Position numbers and translations under genes: made by a program. A DNA stretch of 64,000 bases, taken from positions 62,001-126,000 of the forward strand of contig JADZEX010000037.1 of the NCBI GenBank assembly GCA_020850355.1. Direction: 5' to 3'. Each line of letters starts with the position of its first letter. Positions within the stretch are counted from its first letter, which is position 1. Under the pieces are notes generated by a model. That model did no database searches, was not told where the DNA came from, and worked only from the letters and a program-made list of their open reading frames with translations. This document shows positions 32,003-41,238 of the stretch, in pieces. The stretch is from Fimbriimonadaceae bacterium (GTDB lineage Bacteria; Armatimonadota; UBA10988).

Positions 32003-33154
32003 CTACCGCTGCACCGTCACGGCGTAGTGGCCCTCGAGGTACGGAAAACGCTCGGCCACATCGGCCGCCAGCGTGGCGCCCAGCCCTGGCCCGGCCGGGA
32101 AGTGCAGGTAGCCGTCGGTGATGGTCGGTGGATCGGCCAGCAGGCCCCACTGCAGCGGCCCCTGGATCAGGCACAGCTCCAGCGGCCGTGCCGGCTGTTG
32201 CGCCAGGCTGGCCACCAAGCTGCCGTTAGCCAGGGCCATCAGCCCGTTGTGCCAACTGTGCGGCGCCACGCCCACACCGTAGCGCGCGGCGACCTGGGCG
32301 ATGCGCACCGCTTCGGTGAGCCCGCAGATCCCGACGTCCGGCTGCACGATGTCCAGCGCGCGGCGTTCCAGGTAGGGCCGGAACTGCTCCACCGTGGTGA
32401 AGGTCTCGCCGCCCGAGATCGGCATCGCCACCGCCGCGTTGAGCCGACCGTAGGCCTCGATCTGCGCCAGCGGCAGGGGCTCTTCGAACCAGGCGAAGCC
32501 GAGCCGGTCGAGCTCCCGCGCGATGGGCAGCGCCTGCTCCTCGGTAAGCCGGCAGTTCCCGTCGACCATCAGCTCCAGCCGCCCGCCAACCGCCGCGTGG
32601 ACGTCGCGGACCAGGCCCAGGAAGCGGTCGACGTCGACGCCGTCCCAGGACCAGTCGGTGCCGATCCGGAACTTCGCCGCGGTGTACCCGGCCGCCAGCG
32701 AGGCGACGGTTTCCTCGACCAGTTGCTCCGGCCGTCGTCGCCAGTCGTAGCGGCAGCCGCTGGAGGCGTACAGCCGGACTCGGTCCGGCGGGTCGGCCGT
32801 CAACAGGTCCACCACCCGGCAGCCCCGGATCTTGGCGCGCAAGTCCCACAGCGCGCAGTCGATCCCGGCGACGGCGGTATCGTAGGCCCAGTCGCGGCCG
32901 TTGGGGTGTGGCGCCAGCGTCGGATCCGCGGGATCGGCGCCGCACAGCTCTGGCGCCAGGAACTCGACCCAGCCCGCGATCCGGGTTGGGCCGCCGTAGG
33001 CACAGGCCTCACCGAACCCTTGCAGGCCGCTGTCGGTCTCGATCACGACGACGGCGGCGTCGGCTTTGAGACAACGGTACTGCGCGGTGATCCACTGCTC
33101 CTCGGGTTGATGCAGGCGGCTCAGGCAGACGGTGCGCACGGCGGTGATCTTCAC
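32003..33154 (-). CDS. Enolase-superfamily sugar-acid dehydratase (mandelate racemase type)
   Basis: 383 aa from a GTG at 33154, chosen because GAGGAG lies upstream and [11 protein letters not shown] is the usual start of the family. The barrel shows the general base AAKFRIG, metal ligands [16 protein letters not shown] and ISGGETFTT, then [11 protein letters not shown] and PHSWHNGL with the second catalytic histidine. That set is typical of sugar-acid dehydratases such as galactonate or galactarate dehydratase; the usual KxK is KxR here. Operon with the RraA-like gene 9 bases downstream. The substrate cannot be told. Confidence 0.87.
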   Translation of the reverse strand: MKITAVRTVCLSRLHQPEEQWITAQYRCLKADAAVVVIETDSGLQGFGEACAYGGPTRIAGWVEFLAPELCGADPADPTLAPHPNGRDWAYDTAVAGIDCALWDLRAKIRGCRVVDLLTADPPDRVRLYASSGCRYDWRRRPEQLVEETVASLAAGYTAAKFRIGTDWSWDGVDVDRFLGLVRDVHAAVGGRLELMVDGNCRLTEEQALPIARELDRLGFAWFEEPLPLAQIEAYGRLNAAVAMPISGGETFTTVEQFRPYLERRALDIVQPDVGICGLTEAVRIAQVAARYGVGVAPHSWHNGLMALANGSLVASLAQQPARPLELCLIQGPLQWGLLADPPTITDGYLHFPAGPGLGATLAADVAERFPYLEGHYAVTVQR

Positions 33155-33255
33155 GACTCGGCTCCTCGGGCGCGGCTGCCGGGGTGATTGTCCACCGCCA
33201 CGCCGAGGCCTCCCAGCCGCGCTGCCGGGCCGTGTCACAGCGGCCGGCCGCCCCC

Positions 33256-33285
33256 TTGAAGGCGACCATTCCTTTGTGGTAAGGT
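33256..33285 (+). promoter_or_regulatory. Possible sigma-70 promoter for the prepilin gene
   Basis: TTGAAG, 18 bases, TAAGGT, with a TG one base before the -10 (extended -10). It lies 56 bases before the ATG at 33342. The -10 is weak, so support is modest. Confidence 0.3.
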
Positions 33286-33341
33286 GTACTCGTCGTTTCA
33301 TCCCATACCGGGCGGTGCCACACTGCCCTGAGGAGTCGAAG

Positions 33342-34034
33342 ATGCACGGTTCCGCGCCCCGCAAGGGCTTCACTCTGATCGAGCTGCTCGTGGTGATTGC
33401 GATCATCGCGATTTTGGCCGCCATCCTGTTCCCCGTCTTCGCCAAGGCGCGTGAGAAGGCCCGCACCTCGTCCTGCTCCAGCAACCTCAAGCAGTTGTCG
33501 CTGGCGGCGCTGCAGTATGCGCAGGACTACGACGAGCGGTACGCCAACTCGGCGCTCCACCCGAACGGCACCACCGGCATCACCACGGCGCCGGGCACCG
33601 ATGCCTACAACACCTACGACGAGGTGCTGGCGCCCTACTGCAAGAACCAGCAGATGTTCCTCTGCCCGTCCGACCCGCTGCGCAGCGCCGGCGGCGTGCA
33701 GGCGCGCAGCTACTGCTGCAACCCGGTGGTGATGGGCAACGGTGACGACTCGCCGGCCTGGTGGGCGGCTGGCGGGCAGTGGGCGATCGGCCTGGCGCAG
33801 GTCAAGTCACCAGCCACGCTGATCATGTTCACCGAGCGCTGGGACAACTCCACCAACCGCATCATGGGCCGCGCCAACTACCACGTCACCGCGGTCTACG
33901 TCGGCAACATCACCCGCTTCAACGCGATCCACGGCGACACCGGCCAGGCCAACGTCGCCTTCTGCGATGGCCATGTGAAGGTCCTCAAGGCCAACATGAC
34001 CCTCGACCCGACCGATATGTGGCAGAACAACTAA
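33342..34034 (+). CDS. Type IV pilin-like / type II secretion pseudopilin with H-x-DG domain
   Basis: 230 aa. The prepilin peptidase motif is [19 protein letters not shown], with cleavage before Phe and Glu5 of the mature protein present. [12 protein letters not shown] and the [19 protein letters not shown] region follow, diagnostic of Armatimonadota-type prepilins. The C-terminus has an H-X-DG element, [16 protein letters not shown], with 11 residues between H and DG instead of the usual 9. Exported and assembled or displayed at the envelope; many paralogs usually occur per genome. GAGGAG precedes the ATG. It is a single-gene unit with a terminator at 34058-34092. No pilus assembly genes are adjacent. 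Confidence 0.93.
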   Translation: MHGSAPRKGFTLIELLVVIAIIAILAAILFPVFAKAREKARTSSCSSNLKQLSLAALQYAQDYDERYANSALHPNGTTGITTAPGTDAYNTYDEVLAPYCKNQQMFLCPSDPLRSAGGVQARSYCCNPVVMGNGDDSPAWWAAGGQWAIGLAQVKSPATLIMFTERWDNSTNRIMGRANYHVTAVYVGNITRFNAIHGDTGQANVAFCDGHVKVLKANMTLDPTDMWQNN

Positions 34035-34057
34035 CACAGACTTCCAGGAGATCGAAC

Positions 34058-34092
34058 CAGGCCGGGCCGTCCCTCGCGGGCGGCCCGGCCTG
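34058..34092 (+). terminator. Terminator-like hairpin after the prepilin gene
   Basis: CAGGCCGGGCCG and its exact complement form a 12-base stem, extended by three inner pairs around a five-base loop. It starts 23 bases after the stop and is followed by TCGGTTGGGG. It could also close the convergent minus-strand operon. Confidence 0.7.
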
Positions 34093-34128
34093 TCGGTTGG
34101 GGTCCCGCCGCCGCCCGGCGGCACGCCG

Positions 34129-35220
34129 CTATGAGCGGCCGGCGATGCTGTCGACGTCGAAGCGGTCGTCGTCGACGAAGTAGCGCACGCGCGTCTTCTT
34201 GTACTCCTTGGTGGAGTACAGCAGCGCGTACTCGGTGACACCGGTGGCGTCGCGGATCGCCTCCACGACATCCTCGCAGTCGCGGCTGTGGCGACCGTGG
34301 ATCATCGTGAACACCGAGTAGGGCCAGTCAGGGTAGGTCGGTCGGTGGTAGCAGTGGCTGACCGCCCGGAAGGCCGCCATCTGCTCGCCGACCAGGTCGA
34401 TCCGCTCCGGCGGCACCACCCAGACTCCCATCGCGTTGGCCCGGAAGCCCGCCGCACGGTGGTGCAGGACGGCGGCGTAGCGGCGCAGTTGGTTGTTTGC
34501 CAGCATCGCTGTGGCGATCGCGAACAGCTCGGCAGCAGCCAGGCCGCTGCCGGCCACCAGGTCGGCGAAGGGCTCCGCGGTCACCGGCAGGTCGCGTTGC
34601 AGCAACCGCACCGCGGTCAGCTCAGGGGGGCTGAGTGTTGGGGTGACCACTTCCTTGAGCCAGGCCTGCGCCGACCGTCGCCCGATGTTGTCCTCGTCCG
34701 CCTCGGTCGCCGTCGCCGCCTGGCGGCCGGTCATGTCGAGGTTGACGCCGATCTTGAACAGCTTGATGGTCGGCAGCAGCCAGGTCTGCTGCGGCCGCGC
34801 CTTCGCCGCCAGGGCCGCGACCTCGCCATCCAGCGTCTTGCTGGGCGGGACCGCGATCGTGAACCAGAGGTTGAAGGCGTGGTTGCGCTTGTAGTTGTGG
34901 CTGACCCCGGGGTGCTGGTTGATCACCGCTGCCCCGGCCTCCAGGTCGTCGGGATCGAAACGCATCGCCACCAGCGAGCTGCGGTAACCCAGCCGCCGGC
35001 TATCGAAGATCGCCGAGATCTGCCGCAACACCTTGCCGGCTTTCAGCTCCGTCACCCGCCGCAACACCTCGTCGTGCGCCAGGCCGAGCCGCTCGCCGAC
35101 TGCGGCGAAGGGCTGGTCGACCAACGGGAAGCCCGTTTGCAACTCGTTCAGGAGGCGCTGATCCAACTCGTCGGGCTGGTACGGTCGGGGATCCACCACG
35201 CTGCTCTGTTCGCTGGCCAT
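34129..35220 (-). CDS. Fused siroheme decarboxylase (AhbA-AhbB / NirDL-like, Lrp/AsnC fold)
   Basis: 363 aa made of two Lrp/AsnC-type modules. The first has NHAFNLWFTIAV preceded by GVSHNYKR; the second has YHRPTYPDWPYSVFTMIHGR. These are the signatures of siroheme decarboxylases, which convert siroheme to didecarboxysiroheme in the alternative (siroheme-dependent) heme pathway or in heme d1 synthesis. In many organisms AhbA and AhbB are separate; here they are one chain. The ATG at 35220 is chosen over upstream starts that run into holA. It starts 15 bases after the holA stop. No ahbC, ahbD or nir genes are in the window. Confidence 0.85.
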   Translation of the reverse strand: MASEQSSVVDPRPYQPDELDQRLLNELQTGFPLVDQPFAAVGERLGLAHDEVLRRVTELKAGKVLRQISAIFDSRRLGYRSSLVAMRFDPDDLEAGAAVINQHPGVSHNYKRNHAFNLWFTIAVPPSKTLDGEVAALAAKARPQQTWLLPTIKLFKIGVNLDMTGRQAATATEADEDNIGRRSAQAWLKEVVTPTLSPPELTAVRLLQRDLPVTAEPFADLVAGSGLAAAELFAIATAMLANNQLRRYAAVLHHRAAGFRANAMGVWVVPPERIDLVGEQMAAFRAVSHCYHRPTYPDWPYSVFTMIHGRHSRDCEDVVEAIRDATGVTEYALLYSTKEYKKTRVRYFVDDDRFDVDSIAGRS

Positions 35221-35234
35221 GCTGTCAGTATGCC

Positions 35235-36470
35235 TCAGGACTCCAACCATGTCGCCCACTCGGCCGTCGCTCCCGACGATATTCGGGTACACAAGTCTAC
35301 CACGAGCAGTTCGAGTTCGGCGGCTGGCTCGAGATGGCTGGTCTTGATGGCGAGGTCGGTCTGCAGGAGCCGCTCCAGCGCCGCCTCGAGCTGTGCGCTG
35401 GTCAGTTGACGGGCGACCCGGAGGGTCTTCCAGAGCGGGTAGTAGTGCTGCGTCAGCAGGCTCACCTTGCCTTCGAGCGGCAGCACCTCGGCGGCGGCGG
35501 TTTTCCAGCGGTCCAGCAAGGTGCTGCCCCCGCTGGGGGTCAACAGCACGCGGTTGAAGTCGTAGGCATTGCCGTCGATGGCCCGCGCCGGCAGGAGGTC
35601 CTGGTCGAGCAGCCAGCGGGCCTGCAACAGCAATCGGAACTGGCGCTGCAGCATCCTCGCGACCATCAGCGGTTCGGCGTGCTGCCCCAGCAAGCCGGCC
35701 AACTGTCCGAGTGCGGCGCGGGTTTGGCCCTCGGCGACGGCGTCGACCAACTCGAAGACGCTCAGCTCCGCGGTTGGCGCGACCATTGCGCGCACATCGC
35801 GCAGCGTGATCGTGTCGTCGTCGTCGACATAGCAGATCAGCTTGTCGAGCTCGCTGCTGAGCGCCATGGCGTCAGGGCCGACCCGGCTGAAGAGCTCCCC
35901 AAACGCCTCGCTCGGCAGGCGCTTGCCGGCAGCGGCGAGGTGCTCCTCCACGAAGGTGCGGACCTCGGCTTCGTTCTTCAGCGCCGGAAACTCCAGCACC
36001 ACGCCACTCGTCAGGACCTGCTTACTGAGGCCGAGGCGGCGGTCGATGGCGCTGGGCACTTCCAGCAGCAGGGTCAGATCATCCAACAGCCCGGCCGCCA
36101 GGCGAGCCCGCAGCGGCTCGGCGTTGTCGCTGCAACCGGCGACGAACCAGGGCGCCTGGCGCACCAGCACGACGCGGCGCGGCTCGTCGTCGAACAAGAA
36201 GCCGGCTGACTCCAGGGCCGCGGCGACGGTGCCGGCGGTGGTCTGGCGGCCGTCGAAGACGGTCAGCCCGGTGTCGCGGCGGGCCACCGGCAAGAGGCGG
36301 TCCAGAATGCCCTGCAGAGTCACCTGGCGTTGCAGGTCGTCGGCGCCAGCCAGCAGGTAGACGGCCTGCCCGGCGCCCCGCTCCAAGGCCTCGAGCGCGC
36401 TCCGCACCAGCTCGCGGGCGCCGCGCCAGGTGACCTGCTGGGCGGCGCGATCCGGCGGTGCGCCGCGCAT
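35235..36470 (-). CDS. holA: DNA polymerase III delta subunit
   Basis: 411 aa. The delta subunit loads the beta clamp as part of the clamp loader. The N-terminal AAA+-like domain opens AVYLLAGADDLQRQVTLQGI. DGRQTTAGTVAAALESAGFL and RVVLVRQAPWF follow, typical of HolA, then SSELDKLICYV and the C-terminal collar region (LLTQHYYPLWKTLRVARQL). HolA has no active Walker A, and none is present here. The ATG at 36470 overlaps the kinase gene stop (TGATG). The length is slightly above the usual ~340 aa, mainly in the N-terminus and in DDDDTITLRDV. Confidence 0.88.
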   Translation of the reverse strand: MRGAPPDRAAQQVTWRGARELVRSALEALERGAGQAVYLLAGADDLQRQVTLQGILDRLLPVARRDTGLTVFDGRQTTAGTVAAALESAGFLFDDEPRRVVLVRQAPWFVAGCSDNAEPLRARLAAGLLDDLTLLLEVPSAIDRRLGLSKQVLTSGVVLEFPALKNEAEVRTFVEEHLAAAGKRLPSEAFGELFSRVGPDAMALSSELDKLICYVDDDDTITLRDVRAMVAPTAELSVFELVDAVAEGQTRAALGQLAGLLGQHAEPLMVARMLQRQFRLLLQARWLLDQDLLPARAIDGNAYDFNRVLLTPSGGSTLLDRWKTAAAEVLPLEGKVSLLTQHYYPLWKTLRVARQLTSAQLEAALERLLQTDLAIKTSHLEPAAELELLVVDLCTRISSGATAEWATWLES

Positions 36471-38845
36471 CAGCCGCTCACCCGGGCCAGGGCCCCCAGC
36501 AGATCGTCCAAGGTACACGGCAGCGGGACCAGCACCACGCCGGGCCCCGGCTGCCCCGGTCCGCGGCCGAGCACGACGGTCGGCCCGACCGGCACGGCGC
36601 AGGAGCCGCTGACGATCCGCACGCTGGCGGCCTCGTCCGCCGGCGCCACCGGCACCCCAGCCGCCGCCAGGGCCGCGCTGACCGCCGGGCCGAGCGGGTC
36701 GGGCAGCTCGATGCGGACGGCGCCGGGCAGGCCGGCCGCCAGGTCGCCGCTGGGCTCCGCCGCGCCGACCGGCAGGTAAACTTCGACACAGGTCCCGGCG
36801 CCTTCGCCAGCGGTCAGTTCAACGCGCCCCCCGACGCCGCGGGCCACGCCGACCACCAGACTGAGCCCCAGGCCCTGGTGGCCTGGCTTGGTGCTGAAGA
36901 ACGGATCGACGGCCTGCCGCAGCGCCGCTTCGCTCATCCCGGGGCCGCTGTCGGTGACCCGCAGCACGACCGGCTGCCCGTCGTGGCGACTGGTCTCGAT
37001 GGTCACCGGCCCGCCGTCGGCCAACGCCTCGACGGCATTGCGCAGCAGCTCGCGCAACAGCTCCGCCGCGTCGCTGGCGGCCAGCGCCACGGGCGGCAGG
37101 GTCGGCAGCAGGTCGGCCTCGACATCGACCGTCGCCGGGAAGCTGCTGCTGGCCAACTCCTGGCGCACCACCGCGTTGAGGTCGCAGGAAGCTCGGCAGC
37201 CCATCCCCGCCGCCGCGAAGCGGCTCAACCGCCGGGCTTCCCGGACGGCCGCCTCGGCCGCCTCACGCAATCCCCGGTCGCCACTCCGCGCCGCCTGCAG
37301 CGCCAGCACCGTGAGCGCGGTGTCGTGCGGCGTCGCCAGCCCGCCGGCCAGCCGCCAGACCGCTTCCTGGCGCTCCGCCGCCACGGTCCGCTCACGCGCC
37401 TCGCGTTCGGCGGTGACGTCGATCACGGCCTCCAGCACGCCCAGCCGCTGCCCGTCGGCGTCGACGATCGGGGCGAACAGCAGGCTGTAACGCCGGCCGT
37501 CGAGGCTGCCCGGCACGTCCTCGCGCAAGACCGGCTCGTCGCGGTCGAGGGCTTCGCGCAGACCGCACCAGGGGCAGGCGTCGGAGTTGCCAAACAGGCC
37601 GATGTAGCAGTGACTGCCGGTGACTTGCCGCCGCCGCCGCTGGTAATGCCAGGCGTTGGCGTCGCGCACCACCAGGTCCGGCGTGATCAGCGCCAGGCCC
37701 ATCCCGGCCTGGTCGAACAGGCTGCGGTACTTGCGGCGACCTTCTGCCACCGCGCGTTCCAGCTCGCTGCGACTGGTGATGTCGGAGCCGAGGCCGACGG
37801 TGCCGAGGAAGGCGCCATCGTCACCGTAGCGCCCGACGGCGCTGATCTCGAACTCGCGGCGGGCGCCGTCGCGCCCGGTGAGGGCCACCCGGATCGCCTT
37901 CGCGGCGCGGTCGTCGGTGCGCCGCTCGCCGAACATCCGACCGACGCGCTCCCGCTCCCGCGGGTCCATGATCGCCGCGAAATGCTGCCCCAGCAACTCG
38001 GCCGGCGTGAACCCGAGCACCGCCGCGGCCGCCGGGCTGACTTCCTGGAAGCGGCCGTCGGAGTCCAGTTGGTACTCCAGCGCGGTGACTTCACCGGTCA
38101 CCGTGCGGGCCATGCCATCGGACCCGATGTACCGGCCGTCCTGGTCATAGACGCCGGTGCTGCTGACCTCGAACTCGCGCAGGCTGCCGTCGGCGGCCTG
38201 CAGGTGGATCCGGGCCCGCCGCGTGGCGCGGTCATCGGTGCGCCGTTCCTGAATGAAGTAGCTGAACCGCTCGGCGTCTTCCGGCCGCATCAGGATGCTG
38301 TGATGCTGGCCGATCAGGTCGGCCTTGCGGTAGCCCAGAAGCTCCGCGGCGAGGTGGTTGATGTCGGTGATGCGCCCCTCGATGTCGGTGCTGTAGACCA
38401 GCGACGGCACATCCTCGGCCGCCTCGGCGTAGTTCGCCAGAGCTGTCGCGCGGCGTTCGTCCTCGGCCGCCTTGGCGCGCAGGTAGCCGCTCAGGAAGCG
38501 GGTCCGGCCCGCTTCGAGCAAGGCCACCGGGTCCACGTCACCGGTGTCGGTGACCCCGTGCAGGTCGCGCACCTGGGCCGCCAAGGTGTCGAGTCCCAGC
38601 ACCGCCGCCTCGACCCGCAAGGCATTGCCGGCCCGCGCCTCGCGGTCGGCCAGGGCGGCCATCTGCTCCTCGAAGTGGCTCGTCTCGCCCTGCGAGAGGG
38701 CCACCAGGAAGGCGTTGTAGCTGGTCTTGACGAGGTACTCGGCCTCGTGGCGAGCGAGGTTGCTGCCGCTGGCGGTCAACTGCTCCAGCGCCTCGTTGAC
38801 CAGGTCGCCGCGACCGCGGCGCAGCACCGTCAGCAGCCGCAGCAT
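36470..38845 (-). CDS. Soluble multi-PAS sensor kinase with degenerate phosphoacceptor region
   Basis: 791 aa, no membrane helix. Order: RsbRD-like N-terminal helical domain (1-~125), three PAS domains (~140-265, ~265-385, ~395-510), a dimerisation region, HATPase (ELLRNAVEAL, DSGPGMSEAAL, KPGHQGLGLS), and a C-terminal receiver-like remnant without the phospho-aspartate. PAS3 has SDACPWCGLREAL, where CxxC could bind metal. In the H-box, where NtrB-type kinases read IAHDFNN, this protein reads GGLATPHDTALTV: Thr505 aligns with the phosphoacceptor and a histidine lies at 507. Autophosphorylation is therefore uncertain. Both ends overlap neighbours as TGATG (tsaD, holA). Confidence 0.8.
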   Translation of the reverse strand: MLRLLTVLRRGRGDLVNEALEQLTASGSNLARHEAEYLVKTSYNAFLVALSQGETSHFEEQMAALADREARAGNALRVEAAVLGLDTLAAQVRDLHGVTDTGDVDPVALLEAGRTRFLSGYLRAKAAEDERRATALANYAEAAEDVPSLVYSTDIEGRITDINHLAAELLGYRKADLIGQHHSILMRPEDAERFSYFIQERRTDDRATRRARIHLQAADGSLREFEVSSTGVYDQDGRYIGSDGMARTVTGEVTALEYQLDSDGRFQEVSPAAAAVLGFTPAELLGQHFAAIMDPRERERVGRMFGERRTDDRAAKAIRVALTGRDGARREFEISAVGRYGDDGAFLGTVGLGSDITSRSELERAVAEGRRKYRSLFDQAGMGLALITPDLVVRDANAWHYQRRRRQVTGSHCYIGLFGNSDACPWCGLREALDRDEPVLREDVPGSLDGRRYSLLFAPIVDADGQRLGVLEAVIDVTAEREARERTVAAERQEAVWRLAGGLATPHDTALTVLALQAARSGDRGLREAAEAAVREARRLSRFAAAGMGCRASCDLNAVVRQELASSSFPATVDVEADLLPTLPPVALAASDAAELLRELLRNAVEALADGGPVTIETSRHDGQPVVLRVTDSGPGMSEAALRQAVDPFFSTKPGHQGLGLSLVVGVARGVGGRVELTAGEGAGTCVEVYLPVGAAEPSGDLAAGLPGAVRIELPDPLGPAVSAALAAAGVPVAPADEAASVRIVSGSCAVPVGPTVVLGRGPGQPGPGVVLVPLPCTLDDLLGALARVSG

Positions 38846-39882
38846 CAGGCCACCTCCCGCCCGGCCCAGGCCCCCGGCGCCGGCAGCGGCAGGCCGGAAG
38901 CGACTCCGAGCGTCAACGCATCGGGCCCGCCGCGCTGCGACCGGTGGTAGCCGGCGCAGGCGATCATCGCCGCGTTGTCCGTGCAGTAGCGCAGCGGCGG
39001 CAGCGACAGCGTCAGGCCGGCCGCCACGGTGGCTTCCTGCAGTGCCCGGCGCAGCCCAACACTGGCCGCCACGCCGCCGCAGACCGCCAGGTGGCCGACG
39101 CCCTGCTCCCGCGCGGCGCCGAGGCTCTTGCGCACCAGGACCTCCACCACGGCCTGCCGGAAGGAGGCGCAGAGGTCGGCCAGGCGGTCGGCCACACCGA
39201 CTGCGCCGAGCTCCTCGCAGACCCGCACGACGGCGGTCTTGAGTCCCGAGAAACTGAACTCCGGGCTGCCGTCCAGCCAGGCCCGCGGGAACGCGAAGGC
39301 CTGGGGATCGCCCTGCTCGGCCAACTGGTCGAGCCGCGGGCCGCCCGGGTACGGCAGGCCCAGCAGCCGGCCGACCTTGTCGAAGGCCTCCCCGGCGGCA
39401 TCGTCGCGGGCCCGGCCGAGCACCTCGTAGTGGCCGTGGTCGCGCACCAGGATCAGGTCGCTGTGGCCCCCCGAGGCAATCAGCGTGAGGTGTGGCAGCG
39501 GCGGGGCGGGCGGTTCGAGGTAGTTGCTGTAGAGGTGGCCCTCGAGGTGGTTGATGCCGTACAGCGGCAGGTCATTGGCCAGCGCCAGGGCCTTGGCCGC
39601 GCAGACCCCGACCAGCAGCGAGCCGACCAGTCCCGGCCCGTGGGCGACCGCCACGCCGGCCAGCTCGCCGGCGGTCAGGCCGGCGTCGGCCAAGGCCGCG
39701 CGGACCACCGGCAGCAGCGCCTCGAGGTGCATCCGTGACGCCAGCTCCGGGACCACGCCGCCAAACACCGCGTGGGCCGCCAACTGCGAGGCAACCACAT
39801 TCGAGACGAGGCCGCCCGGTCCGTAGACCGCGGCGGCCGTTTCGTCACAACTGGACTCGATGCCGAGGATGCACTGCCCCAT
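38845..39882 (-). CDS. tsaD: tRNA threonylcarbamoyladenosine transferase subunit TsaD
   Basis: 345 aa, standard length. Together with TsaB and TsaE it transfers threonylcarbamoyl-AMP to A37 of ANN-decoding tRNAs. It begins MGQCILGIESSCDETAAAVY. The metal-binding histidines are in NHLEGHLYSNYL (HxxxH), and the ASKHA fold motifs include AHGPGLVGSLLVG, LIASGGHSDLI and VCGGVAAS. The ATG at 39882 was chosen from family start conservation. The stop overlaps the start of the PAS kinase gene (TGATG). Confidence 0.96.
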   Translation of the reverse strand: MGQCILGIESSCDETAAAVYGPGGLVSNVVASQLAAHAVFGGVVPELASRMHLEALLPVVRAALADAGLTAGELAGVAVAHGPGLVGSLLVGVCAAKALALANDLPLYGINHLEGHLYSNYLEPPAPPLPHLTLIASGGHSDLILVRDHGHYEVLGRARDDAAGEAFDKVGRLLGLPYPGGPRLDQLAEQGDPQAFAFPRAWLDGSPEFSFSGLKTAVVRVCEELGAVGVADRLADLCASFRQAVVEVLVRKSLGAAREQGVGHLAVCGGVAASVGLRRALQEATVAAGLTLSLPPLRYCTDNAAMIACAGYHRSQRGGPDALTLGVASGLPLPAPGAWAGREVA

Positions 39883-39936
39883 CGCCGACGCTGCTCCACC
39901 GCAGCAGGTTACCACACTGGCCGCGGCGCCGGACCC

Positions 39937-41010
39937 TCAGGGGCGCGGATCGAAGTGCCAGTTGGCCGGCAGGCCCCAGCGGTAGACGGAGCTGCTGGTG
40001 GTGGTGGTGGTGTCGCCGTTGAACCGGGTGTTGGGGTAGCCGGAGCTGTCGCGCTGGCCACCGATGCGGATCCCTGGCAGTGTGAGCGTCCCGTTGCCAC
40101 CCAGGTTGAGCCCCAGTCCACCGACACTCAGACCGTTGCCGTCAGTGCTGAAGGGTACCCCGCCGAGGTTGCCGGAGAGCGTCCCGCTGGTCTCTTCACG
40201 CTGCCGGTCGCGGAACAGGTCCTCGGGGTTGGTCCCATACGGCACCCGCAGGTAGGCTGGCCGCCGCGGCTGCACGATGGTGCCGTTCGGCGCAACGATC
40301 GTCCCGCCGGGCGTGACGATGGTGCCGTTGGGCATGATGATGGTGCCGCTCTTGGTGACCCGTGCGTCGGGCGGCAAGTTGCGGTAGGGGTCGCCGCGGT
40401 CGCCGCCAGCGGCCGCGCCGCCGGCACCCTGGCCGGGCTGCTGCAGCGTGCCATCCGGCCCGATGTAAGCCCCGCCCAGCAGGGCCGCCATCTCGGCCGG
40501 CGTGCGGTAGTTCAGCCCGATCACCTCGCGCCGTTTGGCGGCCGGTTGCGTGGTCCCGCCCGCGACCTCCCCAGGCCCGCCGACCAGCGGGGCGTCGCCG
40601 GGGGTCGGCGCCGGAGTTGCCGGCAGGGCGCCGCCCGGCGCGGCACCGGGCAACAGCGCGGCGGCACCGGTGGCGGCCGGCTCAACCGCCGGGAGGGGCC
40701 GCAGGATGAAGACATCTTCAATGAGCCGCACCTCACAGCCCAGCGTGCGGGCGATCAGCCGCAGAATCTTGTCGATGGCCTCGTCTTGGAAGCGCGCCGT
40801 GAGCCCGCCGTCGACGCCGGTGGCGACCACGAAATCGATGCCGGTGCGGGCGGTCAGTTGGCGCAACGCCTCGCGGACCGGCACGTCGACCCACTCGACG
40901 CTGACGCGCGGCACCGCCGCGGCGGCGGGCGCGGCCGGCGCGGCGGGTTGCTGCGCCAGGGCCGGCAGACCGGCCAGCAGTATCAGACCCCAGACCAGGA
41001 CGCGGCGCAT
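39937..41010 (-). CDS. Secreted protein with secretin/TonB N-terminal (STN) domain and GTI repeats
   Basis: 357 aa. Signal peptide MRRVLVWGLILLAGLPALAQ, then an alanine/proline linker. An STN domain follows (VSVEWVDVPVREALRQLTAR, then TLGCEVRLIEDVFIL), as at the N-terminus of PilQ and GspD-type secretins and TonB receptors. No secretin beta-barrel follows. Residues ~230-255 carry four 7-residue repeats (SGTIIMP, NGTIVTP, GGTIVAP, NGTIVQP). The C-terminus is Gly/Asn-rich (GGLGLNLGGNGTLTLPG). The ATG at 41010 has GGAG upstream. It lies 54 bases before tsaD on the same strand. It may be a pilus accessory protein; unproven. Confidence 0.75.
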   Translation of the reverse strand: MRRVLVWGLILLAGLPALAQQPAAPAAPAAAAVPRVSVEWVDVPVREALRQLTARTGIDFVVATGVDGGLTARFQDEAIDKILRLIARTLGCEVRLIEDVFILRPLPAVEPAATGAAALLPGAAPGGALPATPAPTPGDAPLVGGPGEVAGGTTQPAAKRREVIGLNYRTPAEMAALLGGAYIGPDGTLQQPGQGAGGAAAGGDRGDPYRNLPPDARVTKSGTIIMPNGTIVTPGGTIVAPNGTIVQPRRPAYLRVPYGTNPEDLFRDRQREETSGTLSGNLGGVPFSTDGNGLSVGGLGLNLGGNGTLTLPGIRIGGQRDSSGYPNTRFNGDTTTTTSSSVYRWGLPANWHFDPRP

Positions 41011-41238
41011 CTCGTTCTCCAGGCAGGCGTGTCGCTCGCACGGTGTGGGACAGGACGTGGGCAGCGTCGCGACCGACAACCACCACCGGACTCCAACGAC
41101 TCGTCCGGCCAGGTCCTTCACTACCATCATAGTGCCCCGGCGGGCGCGGCGCTACACCCGGCGCCTGCGGCCGGCCGCAGCCGACGCGGTCGGCAGGACG
41201 CTCGTCCTGGCCGGCGAACACGGCGGCAGGAAGTAGAC

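Noticed and set aside
36458-38950. 830-aa plus-strand ORF
   Set aside because: Antisense of the PAS kinase, which shows HATPase boxes on the minus strand.
41126-41131. TATGAT as a -10 for the STN-domain gene
   Set aside because: Good hexamer on the minus strand, but no -35 at 16-18 bases and 116 bases from the start codon.
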